A DNA stretch of 64,000 bases from Xylona heveae TC161 (GCF_001619985.1 NW_017264205.1:434001-498000); one strand, 5' to 3'. Positions 11,761-23,900 are shown, counted from the first letter of the stretch. Translations and numbers: made by a program. The notes: generated from the sequence alone by a model not told the origin.

Positions 11761-13629
11761 TCAACATGCACTGGCCATGTAGACAGGACGACGATGCTCC
11801 TCATAATCAATATCGTGATACGCTTCCTCTGAACGGAAGTGGCGCGGCGATGAAACCTGAGGAGCCACCTCTTCTTGTTCCGGCAGCTCTGAAGACTCAA
11901 TGGCTTCTATGGCTCGAGCTGGATTCGCAGCTTCCCCGATAGAAACGCGTAGGTTTTGCTGCTTGCGCAGCTTGTACCTTGCCGTCTTGTCCATGACTGG
12001 CGAATGAACAACTCGCTTATGCGAAAAGCCATTTGCAATTGCTTCTCGCAGAATTCGTTGGTACTCCTGAGTCTCGCTGCATGCCTTGCACAGCTTGAGC
12101 ATCCAGTAGTAAGCGAAATCATCTATCCTTTGCTGCTCGTCGGAAAGGGGACTGGAAGCCTTGGCGTTAAATGCCTGAAGAGATTTCCAGACCAGCCGGC
12201 CGGCTTCCCAATTCTCGGTGTTGGCGCAGTGTCGAAGAAGTGTTGTAAGAATTTCCACATTGGCGCTCCAGCCTTCCTCAATCATGCGTTCGTACCAATG
12301 CAGCGCCTTCTCTAAGCCAAAAAACTTGCATGCGCCGTTGATTAGAGCCCCGAACACGATCTGATTGCGTGGCGCTTTCTGGAAAATTTTGCCTCCGCGA
12401 GCTACAAGGCGATCATTCCCAGCCGAGACCTTGATGCCAGGACGAGCGAGCGCGGTACCGCCTTTGAGACCATCTAATTTCGCGAGGTAGTCCTTGAATC
12501 CAAACTTGTTGTTGGTCACAGTGTAAAATTTGAGGCGCGACGAGACGGATCTCTCATTTGGTCGCATATGGCTCTCATCAAAGGAATTGAGGACCATCTT
12601 TACCAAGTTGCTTTCCTTGAATCGGCTGAAGTAGATGACGAGGAGATTGTAAGTTTCAGTGTTCGGAGGCGTCGGCGATGCCAGTAAATTGAAGCAGATC
12701 TTGCCGAGCATAACCTGAAGGGGGGACTGTCCACGCCGATAGTCATTGAGTACGTCCATGATTGACGTATTTAATGCCAGTTCGCTCTCACGTCGTTCGT
12801 GATAGGGCAGGGACTGATATGTCGGGTATTGCGGTGAGCCAAATCCACCTTCTGTAAAGGCCTCCGGGCTATATCGCAGCATGCGCAATCGACGATCCAT
12901 CTCCTGAAGCCTAGAAACCAGTTCATCCTGTTGTCTTTGCACGGCAGCCTCAGAGCTTTTATCAATATGATCCTCTTCATGTCTTACGGACGAATGAATA
13001 AGGAGGCGTATGGCGAGCTTGGCAATTGAGAATTCTTGGACGAGGATCTTCCGCTCGCTCTGAGGTCTCGGTGGGCGAGCTCGACCAATATTATCCCCCC
13101 TTCTTTCCAGCGAGTCAAATGCATGTGTTGACTTTGCTGGATGGCTACTGACCGAGGACCCGGAGAGCATATCCGAAAGTCGATCTACCAATGCTTCTTG
13201 TCCTTTATCCGACATATAAGTGTTGTTTCGTGTCATCCCGGTGCTGCGCGTATTGAAGAGATATGGACGGAGAATCTGAGTAATATCCCACCCAGGGATT
13301 GAAAGTCTAGGTACGCCTTTGAGCGAATATCCTGACCCATTAGCGGCTTTCAGAGCACTGCCAAGCTCAGTAGCCTCTTGTATGTCCAACGCAAGCAACT
13401 TTTCTTTCACATCCTTAATGGCATCATCCAGATTCCTTCGACGGGTATCCTTGACTTTGGCATCAACAACTGCTGCTGTCGCAAACATGCATGAATAGAA
13501 AAGAGTGAAGGCATCGCCAGGGCGGAGTCGGGGTCGTGGAATTGCCGCACGACGTCGGGCAAGAGCAGACAGGCCGGACCCGTAACGGCCTAGATTGCTC
13601 TGGGCCGTCCGAGTCCAGGCGCGCTGCAT
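11761..13629 (-). CDS. Mitochondrial PPR-like protein
   Basis: Single exon, 622 aa, ATG at 13629. The N-terminus (MQRAWTRTAQSNLGRYG, then ALARRRAAIPRPRLRPG) is rich in Arg, Ser and Ala and lacks acidic residues, typical of a mitochondrial presequence. The second half has helix-turn-helix units that fit degenerate pentatricopeptide repeats: NTETYNLLVIYFSRFKESNL, and NQIVFGALINGACKFFGLEK followed by ALHWYERMIEEGWSANVEIL. Fungal proteins of this type usually act in mitochondrial RNA stability, processing or translation; the specific target cannot be told from sequence. It is divergent from the CZIB gene with a 337-bp shared upstream region. Family assignment is fair, function is inference. Confidence 0.8.
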   Translation of the reverse strand: MQRAWTRTAQSNLGRYGSGLSALARRRAAIPRPRLRPGDAFTLFYSCMFATAAVVDAKVKDTRRRNLDDAIKDVKEKLLALDIQEATELGSALKAANGSGYSLKGVPRLSIPGWDITQILRPYLFNTRSTGMTRNNTYMSDKGQEALVDRLSDMLSGSSVSSHPAKSTHAFDSLERRGDNIGRARPPRPQSERKILVQEFSIAKLAIRLLIHSSVRHEEDHIDKSSEAAVQRQQDELVSRLQEMDRRLRMLRYSPEAFTEGGFGSPQYPTYQSLPYHERRESELALNTSIMDVLNDYRRGQSPLQVMLGKICFNLLASPTPPNTETYNLLVIYFSRFKESNLVKMVLNSFDESHMRPNERSVSSRLKFYTVTNNKFGFKDYLAKLDGLKGGTALARPGIKVSAGNDRLVARGGKIFQKAPRNQIVFGALINGACKFFGLEKALHWYERMIEEGWSANVEILTTLLRHCANTENWEAGRLVWKSLQAFNAKASSPLSDEQQRIDDFAYYWMLKLCKACSETQEYQRILREAIANGFSHKRVVHSPVMDKTARYKLRKQQNLRVSIGEAANPARAIEAIESSELPEQEEVAPQVSSPRHFRSEEAYHDIDYEEHRRPVYMASAC

Positions 13630-13966
13630 ATTGGAGAGTCAATTAAAGTCGCCCGGGGCCGTCGACGATTAATTGACCTCCTGGGGTCCTCGTGAGAAGC
13701 AGGAGCGTGCGTTAGAGAATATCTGCCGGTGACGATCTTCTGGTGATGATTATCGTTTGGAGGTCCCGGTAGCATTTGCTTGGAAATTAGCTAGTGCCGT
13801 TTCGGGTAAGGTGCCGGCCGATGCAAATAGTGCAAACATGACGAGATGGACATCCAGTGAAGAAACACCCCGCCATGGTCGACAACAGACAAAAACAACA
13901 ATTTGTTGCTTGTGTATCCTTTGAGTGTGCTAATTCACTCACTCCAAATTCCAAAGTAATTCTAGT
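13630..13966. promoter_or_regulatory. Shared divergent promoter region (PPR-like / CZIB)
   Basis: A 337-bp interval separates the two start codons, which point away from each other, so both core promoters must lie here or overlap the leaders. No TATA box or well-defined motif is obvious to me. Confidence 0.55.
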
Positions 13967-14750
13967 ATGTTATCTCTGACATTAACAGCAGAGTTGCAAG
14001 GGTAAGCTATTCTGTCACTACAAGCTTTCGATTTCTTTCTAACGACTGACTACCCCACGCAAGCAAACAGTGTAACAGACCTTCGCCCTGATGACACCGA
14101 AGAAGATCCTTACTACTACACTTTCAAGGTGCAATGTACCTCATGTCGGGAAACACATGCAAATTGGGTAAACGTGAGCCGTTTTGTAAGTTATCTTGAA
14201 CCAAAAAAAAAAGTCACCTGACTTTTAATTTTTATCATATTAACCGTCGAAATAGGAGTCCAATGAGCTCTCAGGTAGCAGAGGCGAAGCAAACTTTGTT
14301 TGGAAATGCAGAAATTGCAAGGTATATGAGATTGAACATTCCTGGACATTTCTTGCTGAATTGTTTATCATTGACCCATTTTGTGTCCATCTAGAGAGAA
14401 GCCTCTGCAACCATCAAAGCCGCTCCTGCCTCTTACCAGTATAACTCGCCCCCGACTCGGCAAAAGGTAATCGAGTTTGACTGCCGCGGCCTTGAGTTCA
14501 CTGATTTCAAGCCAGATGTAAGTTTAGCTGCAACGAACCGTCTTTTTTCCATACAAAACGTGTGGAGTAGAGTTCGTGAATAGTCTGTTGACGTCGATGG
14601 GTCTAGGGCGAATGGGTTGCACAAGGGTTAGACTCAGGCACCAAGTTTGCTGGTATCGACCTTTCTGAAGGCGAATGGTTCGATTACGATGAAAAAGCAG
14701 GAGAAGAAGTTAGCATTCAGGAGTTGAAGTGGGAGATTCGGCGAGCATAA
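13967..14750 (+). CDS. CXXC zinc-binding protein, DUF866/CZIB family
   Basis: Exons: 13967-14001, 14071-14185, 14256-14321, 14395-14517, 14607-14750; 483 nt, 160 aa. This equals the usual length of the human homologue CZIB (C1orf123). The family is a small soluble eukaryotic zinc protein of poorly known function; some reports link the human protein to heavy-metal-associated-like folds. Two CXXC pairs are visible: VQCTSCRETHANW (about 33-45) and WKCRNCKREASATIKAAP (about 67-84), expected to bind one zinc ion. Further conserved parts are VIEFDCRGLEFTDFKPDGEW and SEGEWFDYDEKAGEEVSIQE. The start MLSLTLTAELQGVTDLRP matches the family's N-terminal strand. All five introns and exons are in phase. 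The small exons kept it from appearing as a single open frame. Confidence 0.93.
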
Positions 14751-15022
14751 ATGCGTGAAAACTTTAGCGTGGCGTTGCAACATAAATCTACGGAGGTGGT
14801 TGACTTTTCTTTCTCCAAGGGAAATTGATTTGTTGCAAAGAAAAATGGAGTCGAGGAGCGGGGAGATTCAAATTTTAAGAACTCTCAACAATTACCAAAA
14901 AAGAGAGCAAAAATAACTTCATTGCAGTTGAAATTAAGGAACCAAAGTGCTGCGAGCTAGGCAGGCGCGTCCACAGCAGAGAGGATTCGACAACATGCAG
15001 TCTATCAACTCATTCCCCTCCT

Positions 15023-15325
15023 TTACTTCTCAGATCTTGCAAATGCGAGCAAAGCTGGACTCATCTTTGAGATTTCGATCTCTTTGAGCTCATACTTGGC
15101 AACACCAGGCATAATTGGATCGGTGTCCATGATTTCCTTCATAGCTTCCTCCGACTCTGCAACGCCGATATTGATCGCACCGAGCTCGTTTATCGTTCGG
15201 GCAATAGACAGCAGATTTCCAGAGGAAAAGTGCTTTTGAAGCCATTCAAGATGCGCTGGGAAGACCTTTTGAACATGGTCATGTGGAGCTGTCACCGTGA
15301 CGATGATGACAAATAGCTTGCTCAT
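15023..15325 (-). CDS. YCII-related small protein
   Basis: A 100-aa single-exon frame, start MSKLFVIIVTVTAPHDHVQK. The pattern is that of the YCII/dimeric alpha-beta barrel family: a first strand ending in Lys-Leu-Phe-Val-Ile, then R/HPAHLEWLQKHFSSGNLLS, a GAINIGVAESEEAMKEIMDTDP segment matching the YCII G-A/D-P motif region, and a final PGVAKYELKEIEI strand. Family members are small and often of unknown or accessory enzymatic function. The frame stays open upstream for 22 codons to an acceptor-like TTTCAG, so a leader intron or an extended N-terminus is possible. I prefer the Met at 15325 because it matches the family start. Confidence 0.8.
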   Translation of the reverse strand: MSKLFVIIVTVTAPHDHVQKVFPAHLEWLQKHFSSGNLLSIARTINELGAINIGVAESEEAMKEIMDTDPIMPGVAKYELKEIEISKMSPALLAFARSEK

Positions 15326-16478
15326 GGTGTCGAAATATGCTTTCCCGAGTGACGGATAGGCCTGAAATGAAGTAATTAGGAGTCTGATCAAGGATTTATG
15401 GCCGGAATGTGTAATATTACCAAAAATCTGATTTCCTCAAAAGGTTTGTTTAAATGTGTTGAGAATGTTATGATGTATGGTCAAATATCACCAAAGCAGT
15501 AAGAATATTTTTCTGTTCCGTGCAAATGACGAGTAGGACACTTGACATCAAGACATGTGTATCAAAAGAATAACTAGATCAGCGCATGACTATGGAATGA
15601 GACGTCTTATAAACTTCACTGTGGAAACAGCTGTGCTCGCTCTTTCGGACTTTCGGAGACGCCCGGATGCGCTTAAGCACGCGAGTCGGGATGCATTCAA
15701 GTATGACGGCCAATGAGTAATCGAAGGAGAATGTTTGCTTATAAACATAACAAAGGAGAATGATTGCTTATAAATATACAGAGAACTAAATTATATAGCC
15801 ATAAGGAACCTTTTAGAAGGGTGTCTTTTGGTGTTATAGAGATAGTGCCTTCTTGAAGAAGCTTGTAGATTAGAAGGTACCCTTGGTACTTACCTAGACT
15901 TGCTAAGTGTTCTTGCAGCAAAATAGCATCCTGTGATTACAGTAAACCCGTCCTGTCCAAATCAAGGCCCTAAACATATTGAACAAATGCAAAGTAAATT
16001 CGTGGCCAAGAAAATGATCAGCTGGTTTCGTAATGGCAAAATAACGTCGGTGTGTCGAAGTCAAAGGGGTAGCCTTTTGAGCTGAAGAGGCACGCCGTCA
16101 CGATGTTGAAAGGGTCCGTTGCCAATGTTAACCAGTGCCCATCACAGCATGATGTTTCGAACAAATGATGAAGTCGAAAGCGAAGACAGGGAATATTCTT
16201 TAAATCTAGAGTACATCAATAGTCATCAAATGCTGAAAAAAGTTCTTCTGACACGAAATAATATCCGCTGCTGGCAGGGAACGAGACGTCGGAGCAACAC
16301 CGCCGTTCCTAATCCCCAGACTCGAGCAAGCGAGAGCGATCTAAGCCGCAACCTTAATTTTCGTCTTCGACATCAACCACTACGACGTGATTGCGCATCA
16401 TCAATCCACCATACTTGCGTGTCACTTTCTCCTTCCTCTTCCACTTTCTCTTTTTCCTCCCTTATCCGATCGAACAAT
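15326..16478. other. Spacer with AT-rich segment
   Basis: No gene model could be supported. The part at about 15720-15930 is clearly more AT-rich than the surroundings and contains a local 26-bp direct duplication. A 60-codon frame on the minus strand there (LASLGKYQGYLLIYKLLQEG) has a compact amphipathic look, and the segment could be an old decayed repeat, but I cannot name a family. The right end should hold the SmF promoter. Confidence 0.5.
15724..15778. repeat. 26-bp tandem duplication
   Basis: Two copies of a 26-bp word (AAGGAGAATG, then T/A, then TTGCTTATAAA, then C/T, then ATA) start at 15724 and 15753, period 29. They differ at two positions. Confidence 0.85.
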
Positions 16479-17050
16479 ATGAGTGTAAGCTCCCTTCTCT
16501 CTTTTGCGCGTTCCCTGCGCGTCTCTTTGTTAGCTCACTTCGGAGCTCAGAAAGCTAACTTCATCTGCGCAGTTCATTCCTCTTAACCCGCGGCCCATGC
16601 TGCAGAACCTGTACGTCTTTCTACTGTGCCTGTAACATTCCATGCGATCCTTTATACTGCATCAATTCAATCGTCTTTTCGCGAATTTCCTTAATCTCCG
16701 TACCATCGGATAACTCTGCATGTCCGCAATCAGCTAACAAATGCTGTAGCGTCAACGACGATGTCATTGTCCGCCTAAAGTGGGGTCAGACCGAATACAA
16801 GGGCCGTCTAGTCAGCGTTGATTCGTACATGAACATCCAGCTGAGCGGTACGGAAGAATTTATCGATGGCAAGAGCACTGGCACGCTGGGCGAGGTTCTG
16901 ATCCGGTAAGTCTGCGCCTGAACGCTGACAGAGGTGAAGAAGTTAGAGCATAAGTCAAAATCTAACGCGCGCGCCAGTTGCAACAATGTCCTATGGATAT
17001 CCGCTGCAAAGGGCAAAAAGGAGGAGGCCGACGTTAAGATGGAAGGATAA
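16479..17050 (+). CDS. SMX3: Small nuclear ribonucleoprotein SmF
   Basis: Exons: 16479-16484, 16573-16610, 16750-16905, 16978-17050; 273 nt, 90 aa. SmF is one of seven Sm core proteins that form the ring on U1, U2, U4 and U5 snRNAs, essential for splicing. The product reads [18 protein letters not shown], then the Sm1 motif ([33 protein letters not shown]) and the Sm2 motif ([15 protein letters not shown]), then a short acidic/basic tail. Length and motif order match yeast and human SmF. The first coding exon is only 6 nt (ATG AGT), which is certain because the downstream exon continues with the family's [10 protein letters not shown] start and carries no earlier Met. The gene is convergent with RTP1. 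Confidence 0.95.
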
Positions 17051-17421
17051 ACACCGGATGATGGGCAATGCGATGCGAACAAGACCTGCAGCATTGCCGG
17101 GGTCAAGGACCACTCTGAGCCTGCGAGAAAGGCCTAGCACGACGTATGGATACGGATAAGCGGAGGAAAGACGAAGTACAGAGCCGCATTCTGGCTGTGA
17201 CAGGTTCGATTACGCCGCGGTGTATCCATCAAACGCAGGCCGAGTAAGCTTGAAAGCGGAGAATACGAAGAGAAAACGGGAAAGATATATCATTTGGCAT
17301 CGGCGCTCTAGGCTACGGGATTTATATTTGTATAAAAGAGTCGTTGGAGTATTCTTCTTAGAATCAAAACTTTTCCTTCACGATAAATCTACATGTCATT
17401 AATTTCGACTGCGTCAGAATC
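17051..17421. other. Convergent 3' spacer (SmF / RTP1)
   Basis: 371 bp between two facing stop codons. It must hold both 3' UTRs and polyadenylation sites. No other structure is visible. Confidence 0.6.
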
Positions 17422-20400
17422 TTACTCTATCTCCTCAATCCTGGGCCTCGTTCTCTGTTGACTCTCAGGATTGATCGCCAGCCCAGCTATCCCTACTCCT
17501 TGTTCTCCAAATGCGTTCCCAGCCCCGAGACCAACTTCAGTAATTTCTCCAGCTTCATGACCAGGACCAATGCCTTGCGTACCGAAAATCCCCAAACTCT
17601 TGCCCTGCCAGACTTCCATCTCCTCCACCACAGTTCTCGCGTGGCCCACCACAATCTCATCTCTATCCGTTGCCTCAATGTACTTCAGGACGCGAATCAC
17701 CTCTGCTAGGTTCTCCCCTGCCAATCCGAAACCCAACTTGATACCTTGCTCCTGCGCCTTATCCAAAGCCCTGAGCAGGCTCATAACCAGCAACACTGCT
17801 GCTCGTCTTAGGATAATTTTCTCATCAGCCGTCTCTAGCGTCAGCACGGCAATCGCCAGATCCACCGCAGAAGATGTCAACAACGATCCTAGCCCTGCGA
17901 CATTTGTCTCGATCGCCGCGCCGAGAATCGACAACGCGGACGTACGGACCCGGACGTCATCGGAATCTCTGGTGCCTTGCCATCCTTCGATGATCTGGGC
18001 AAGGTGTTGGTCGATCTCGCGCTGACGGCGTTGATCACTGTCCTCATTACCCTCGTCATGATCATCCTCGCCAAATTGCGGGACTTCTCCGCCCCAAGCA
18101 TCTTCTGCTTCCCGTTTCATATCGTCTTCTTTCTTTATCTTCTTTTCGCGCTCTTCGTGCGCTTTTACCCGTCGGCCTCGTCGTCCAGCCACAGCCAGCG
18201 TTGCCTCGCCTACCATTTTCGCAGTTTCTCCTACCAGGCCGCCAGCTAGGCCCTCGACGGTTTTCAGCAATGCTTCGCCTAGTCGGAGACGCTGGTCGAG
18301 ACTGAGCTCCTCGTCGCGGTCAACGTAGCGTTCCAAGAGCGTTTTAATGACCGTTCGGGAATGGGTTTGTGAGAGCAGAGAAAGAGACTTGATTGCATTC
18401 AGGTAGATGTATTCGTCTTCGTCTTGGAGTAGGCCCAGCAAGAGGATCGTAGTAACGGGGATATCAAGCGTAGGGGAGCGTGAAGATATAAGGCCAGTGA
18501 GCAGAGAAAGACCTTGTGCTCGGACGGGCGGGACAGGGTCGGTGAGGTATGTAAGTGCTAGTTGGTGCGTTTTGCGGTCTTCTGCGTGCGGGTCTACGGT
18601 TGGAGCAGCGGTAGGCTGCGGAAGGGAGGCATGCAAGGATATGAGGGAGGAGAGGTTCGTGGCTGCCATGGACAGAGATGACGGAATGGATGGAATGCTA
18701 GAGAGGTAGGCGAGAGATGGGAGGATGTTGGAGAGCAGAGACATGTCTCGTGCAGAAGGGGAGAATCCGGGCGATGACAAGATGGTGGAGAGGAGACTTA
18801 GTGCGATGGATGCAATTTCTGAAGGATCCTCGGATTGAGAAGAGGAGATGCCGGGGGCAGCGGAGTCCGATTCTGGCTGGACAATGGAGCTGAGGCCAGA
18901 AATTGAGGGTTTGCTTTGAGCTTCGATTCTCTGGCGTTTAGCCTTGTCGTTTTCGATAAAGGTTTCGAGAAGTTGCTGTACTAGCTCGAAAAGCTGACCC
19001 GGACTTTCGGCAAGTTTGTCCTTGAGTTTTATGAGCATTGTCTGAACGAGTTTGGCATTGGCTAGCATTTTGAGAGAGTTTGGTAAGTCGGTTGAATTGT
19101 CAGGCCCAAGCTCAAGCTGGTTCGGTGTGGCGGCTGGGGCTTTCAGAGGATCGAGAAGCCATCGTCGTGTGATGGCGAGGAAGATAGTGCTGAAACGGTC
19201 CTTGTCACTGTCGTCTGAGCAGACGAGTCGGATATATTCATCGACCCGCTTGTCCAGTTGTTCGACATATTGAACCATGTTGCGGGAGGCAGATTGGTTA
19301 TCATTCCTTGATATCACAGCGATTTCGCCGCTCGGCTGGGCTTCATATGTCCACCAGGATCGGCCGTCGTACATGATGTCTTCGGATAATTCAATCATCT
19401 GAGGCGTCCCTGCGGAGACTTTGAAATATGCATACAGAAGAGAGCTGGCGTAAGAATAGGCGGTCTTGTCCGTATCTCTGGCTGAGCAGAGGAGTGCCCA
19501 TAAGGGCAGCTTTACTGGCGTGAGCAACCTCTTGGTCAACCCTGGGTTTGGATGAGACGTGAGCAATGTCGACAGTCTTTGAAGGGCAAGTTTGAGTTCG
19601 CTCTCGGAAACGAGGACAGTAACTTCGTTTTGGAGGGACGGGATCGATGATTCCGTGATAAACGTATTCAGTCCAGGATCAACTTTTCCTAAGACTGGCT
19701 CGACGAAGCATTTCCAACCAATGGTCCTAGGCGCACCGTATATGCGTCTTCCAAGGATACCGCCGCCAATAATCACGCCCGCGGCTTTGCTCATTTCTGG
19801 GCCGTCCTCGCCGTCTAGAAGGCTCAGCAATTGCGGTGCTATCTGACTGAAATAAGCTTCTGCAGTCATCATCTTTGGAACTGATGACAGTAACTTCGAA
19901 GCTTGCGTTATTGCTTCTAGCGGCAATGGTGGACCTCGCGATGGAATTGATTCGTCCTTTTTGTTCGCAGGAGGCGGCGGTGGAGGGGCGGTAGAGGCCA
20001 GAAACTCTATGGTATGCCGCACGCCGCGTGGACGAAGAGGTAGTAGAGATAACGGTGTAGATAGACGCGGACGCAGCCATTCTGGGGTAGTAGGCTGAAG
20101 AAGAGAGGTGAGGATGGGAAGGAGGGAGGATGTAGGGGTACTGATAGCATAATATTAGTCCAGGCCAGGGAATGGAAGCAGTTTGATTGTAGAAAGAACG
20201 TTCCTCAAAGATAGGATTACGCAAAAGAGGAATGTCAAAGACATACTTGGCCAGGAGACGCTTAAATATAGTGTCATATTTCTCTTTGTTTGATCCTATA
20301 CTGCTAGGACCATATGCTAGTTCCGCGGCGCCGCAGATCAAGTCAACTAGGGTCCTATCCCGCAGAAGAGGTTCGAGCCCCTTTCTATCATCCTGAGCAA

Positions 20401-20934
20401 TTTGAATCAGGGCATCAATACTGTCTTGTAGATCCCGTATTGCCTCAGAATTAGGCTCGGTCTGAACATCGCGGGCAACAGGCTTTGCCACCACCCCTGC
20501 TGGCAGAACAGACTTTACACGTCTTTCAACAGGTATGCCCACTCCTGGAGATAGTGAGGGATAGATACCCTCGAGGGATATCAAATCGAAGAGTCCATTG
20601 ACTATTCTCCGTCTTTTTGGTTCATAAAGATATTCATCTGCTTTTTGTCCGGAAGTATCATTTTCGTAAATGAGAGCTTTATGTATTGCGACTAGTAAAG
20701 AGCTTGCTTTTTTCAAGACTCTGGTTTTAGGTGATAATTGAGCATTTTCATCTGCATTCAATCCCGTGGATAATCGCTCAATAAAAGACTGAGCGCGCAC
20801 TTGCTCCAGGGATTCTGAGGCCCATCAGCTTCATGTGACATTCCTAGAGAATATTTATGCTCACTTCGAGAGAATACGGGGGCCAGAAACGCTTCTGCAG
20901 CCTCAAGTGAAGCATCCGCCCTATTTACTGTCAT
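17422..20934 (-). CDS. RTP1: RTP1-type RNA polymerase II assembly factor (TANGO6/Rtp1 family)
   Basis: Exons: 20934-20865, 20814-20247, 20140-17422; 3357 nt, 1118 aa. Yeast Rtp1 is a cytoplasmic HEAT-repeat protein needed for assembly and nuclear import of RNA polymerase II. The N-terminus MTVNRADASLEAAEAFLAPV is joined in phase to KSLEQVRAQSFIERLSTGLN; the second junction gives LLANTPTSSLLPILTSLLQP followed by TTPEWLRPRLS and RGVRHTIEFLAS. The C-terminal half carries the Rtp1 signature repeat YLTDPVPPVRAQGLSLLTGL and DEDEYIYLNAIKSLSLLSQT, followed by an acidic/basic linker and a last helical part (SALSILGAAIETNVAGLGSL). Helical repeats are present throughout; there is no catalytic site. The family assignment rests on these C-terminal motifs; the exact biochemical role is carried over from yeast. 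Confidence 0.85.
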
Positions 20935-23900
20935 TTTACATTTGTCTATGACTTCAACATTAGTTGATTTATTTGGTTCTAGAATATCGTCACAAATGTT
21001 CTTGAAATTAATTTGTGATAATCTTTGCTACGTCAAAGGTGAGAGGAGAAATAATTTCATCACGTGATGTCGTGATAAGCGCGTCGCTGCTCCTTCCTCA
21101 TCGCGTCGCCAACCATCTCGCGATGATGATGATGTTGATGTTGTTGTTGTTGCTTCCTCTCCTCTCTTCTCTTCTTTTCCTCTTCACTCCGATCTTCATC
21201 AGCCAAACGGCTCTCGTTGTATTTGCTTTATCACTTTGTTTCATTTGTCTTCCTATTTTTTTCATCTTCATCTGATGGTTTTATCCGATTTTCAGCGTCT
21301 TCCCCGTCCTTGCACCTAAACGGCGACCCCTCGGCCTGTGCGATGTTCAACATATACCGTGCCCTCTTGGTAGCGGGTCTCTCGCCCATCTTCTGGGCAT
21401 CACATAACCCAAATGCAGTGCTCCCTCCATATAGTTTTAGTTCTTTCATCTTTCTGTCTCGTTACGGAGAGATAAGGGTCTAGAACTTAACCCTAAGTAC
21501 ATCAGTCGGAAGAGTCTTCAAGGAAGACTAAGTTTCGTGGCCTTACAAGTCTGTCACTTCCCCAACGAGGCCCACTGACCCTCTGGGTCGCACCTTTACG
21601 GGGAAAGCTCATGGTCTTTGGTAACCGAGGGGGGGATCGTGGCAACCAGAGTCCTTCGGGACGGCAAAGAGGAAGATCTCCATGGGTCGGTCATGATAAG
21701 TTCCGCAACGGGCACCTATCGAGAAATTCCTGCTGGCAGCACTTCGGTCATATGGGCTGCTTCTGCAATGCGGAACGTCTAGAGAGTGGACGAGGAGAGC
21801 GAAGATGGGTTATGCCGAGCGAGATTGAGATTTCAAACGCTATTAGGTTCTTCACATTCTGCGCTGTCATATTTTCTGCCCTCGATCTGATTTTGTTTCT
21901 CTTGCAATTCCCTGCTTTGGTTTCTTTGAGAGTTGGCGATGAGCACTTGTTTTTGTTCCATTTCTACCGACTGTCTTTTCGCAGGTCACGCGAAACGCGA
22001 TTCTTGCTGGCACTCCCTGTTTACTTCCTGTCGTGGTCATCAGAGCACAGTGAAAATCATCTTTGGTGATTTCTTCGGCTTACAAACAAATGCATGTCCG
22101 GGCAAAATTTCGGCCACTGGCAGCAGACTACAGGCGCGAATCGTCCACTCGTCGGAATCGCGTCTAGGCGTGAAGCGAGGCGTGTGTGTCCTGTAGGACT
22201 GTCTTTGCGTCTTTGCGACCTTGCATCCACTCGTCAGAAAGATGCCCTGCGGTGCTGGCACGCAGCGAGATGCCTTCATCATTGCTCAGTATCGATGTCC
22301 ACATCATTCGTTTGTATGGGTGTCTCCATCTCTACTTATGAACCGATGGTTCTGTCTTTACTTGCTTTGATGGACTCTCCCTCGTGTTCAACGGTGACCA
22401 GCAGGTTGTGGCATCAGCGAGGTGCAAACGCTAGATACAGAAATTTGTCCATTGCATTCACGTATGCTTTATGCATCGTGGACTTGCCTTACTGTCTTGC
22501 TCCAGATGATACCACTATGGAACACTGGGCCCCCGGCATTTTTTGCTGACGTGAGACTTAATGATATACAACAAGGACCAGTATATTTGTGAAAGGGCGT
22601 CAGAAATGGAAGGAACAAGTATTTGGGCTCATCGACAATGCGTCTCAGAAATCCGGGACTTCTGAGGGAGGCAAATTCAGTAATCGCATGTTTGCAGAAG
22701 GTATCCAGCAAGGAGAAGACGACCTGAGCATAACCTCCACACCAAACGTGTTTTATGGAGACTAACACTGGGCTCTTTTCTCCAACCTCTCCTCTCTGAC
22801 TGGAGATTACTCCCGCTTGCAAAGCCTTCGTCACGGCAACAGCCAATGACGTTGTCACCCTCTTTTGGGTGTGGTCCGACCAGCCGCGTTAATCATCTCC
22901 CATTTGGATGTGCTTGTCACATCCTGCGCGGGAATAGAGAGCGCTGACAGCTAAGAGGTATACCAGGATATACACGATACCCCCCAAGTTCGGAGGGATC
23001 TGAGAGGGGGAAGGAGACGGTTTTCCATCGGTGCCTGTGTCCGTTTCTATAATGCCACCCACGTTGTACCTCTGTGCTTGCTTCACTTCGGTGATCAAGC
23101 TCAAGTCTTGTTGGGGAGGAATCAAAAGGCGACCACTGAGGGTGCTGCACATACAAACAGAGAGACACCTTACCCAAGGCAGCTCCTCGAGGAATCACAG
23201 AGAATATGTTGACTCGCACGCGGCTCTGGGATCTCGTCGGCAAGCGACGGCGATGCTTGAAAAGGCGACGATAAATGCCGAAAGGTGACTGGGATGGAAA
23301 ATTTAGGGTCTGACGTGGCAAGGCGAGGAGACGATCCGAGAGTTGGCAAGAGAATCGTTTCCCTTGATCAAGTTACGCTTTCACCTGTTGCTGACACCTG
23401 AAGCAGAAGTCTATTCTATCCTTAACACTGACCAAGCTCCAATTTTTCTGTTGTCCAAACAGGGCGTATGCTAGCTACGAGCCTTGTGCCCGACATTTAA
23501 CATCCTCGATACCCCCAGTGTTTGGCACTTGGTCTTGTCTGACAGACCGGCTTCTGCTGCGAATATACAGGTAGTTCCCTGGATGGGTGAAGGGTCTAAA
23601 CAGATATGAACGGCGGGACTTCTCTCGAGTGGAGTCAAAGCTTAGTGCTTGTCTGTCCTAGTATCTGCCCTTTGGCTCATGTGGGGAGTGGCCCCAGCTC
23701 TAGCTTACCACTGGCAGACAAGCCAAGACCGCTGGCACTGATGGTACCTGAGGAGTGATTGATTGGTAAGGAACTGTGGTGTTTGAACATACGCTTTGTG
23801 TTTGCAACGATGGAGCGCGGCTGGGGATAAGTGATGTTTGCATGGAAGCTCTTGTGGATTGGCAGGCTGACCGTTCTCGTAACGATGTCTTGTCGAGAGT

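Noticed and set aside
17195-17225. GGTTCGATTAC word resembling a tRNA T-loop
   Set aside because: No matching acceptor stem, D-arm or anticodon arm could be drawn around it.
21694-21700. Another ATAAGT word 200 nt after the putative telomerase template
   Set aside because: Too close to the template for the known size of fungal telomerase RNA, and no branch site follows at a sensible distance.
22469-22858. 129-codon minus-strand frame in the RTP1-PRMT5 gap
   Set aside because: No recognisable domain, uneven codon content, and it overlaps the interval that looks like a structured RNA on the other strand.
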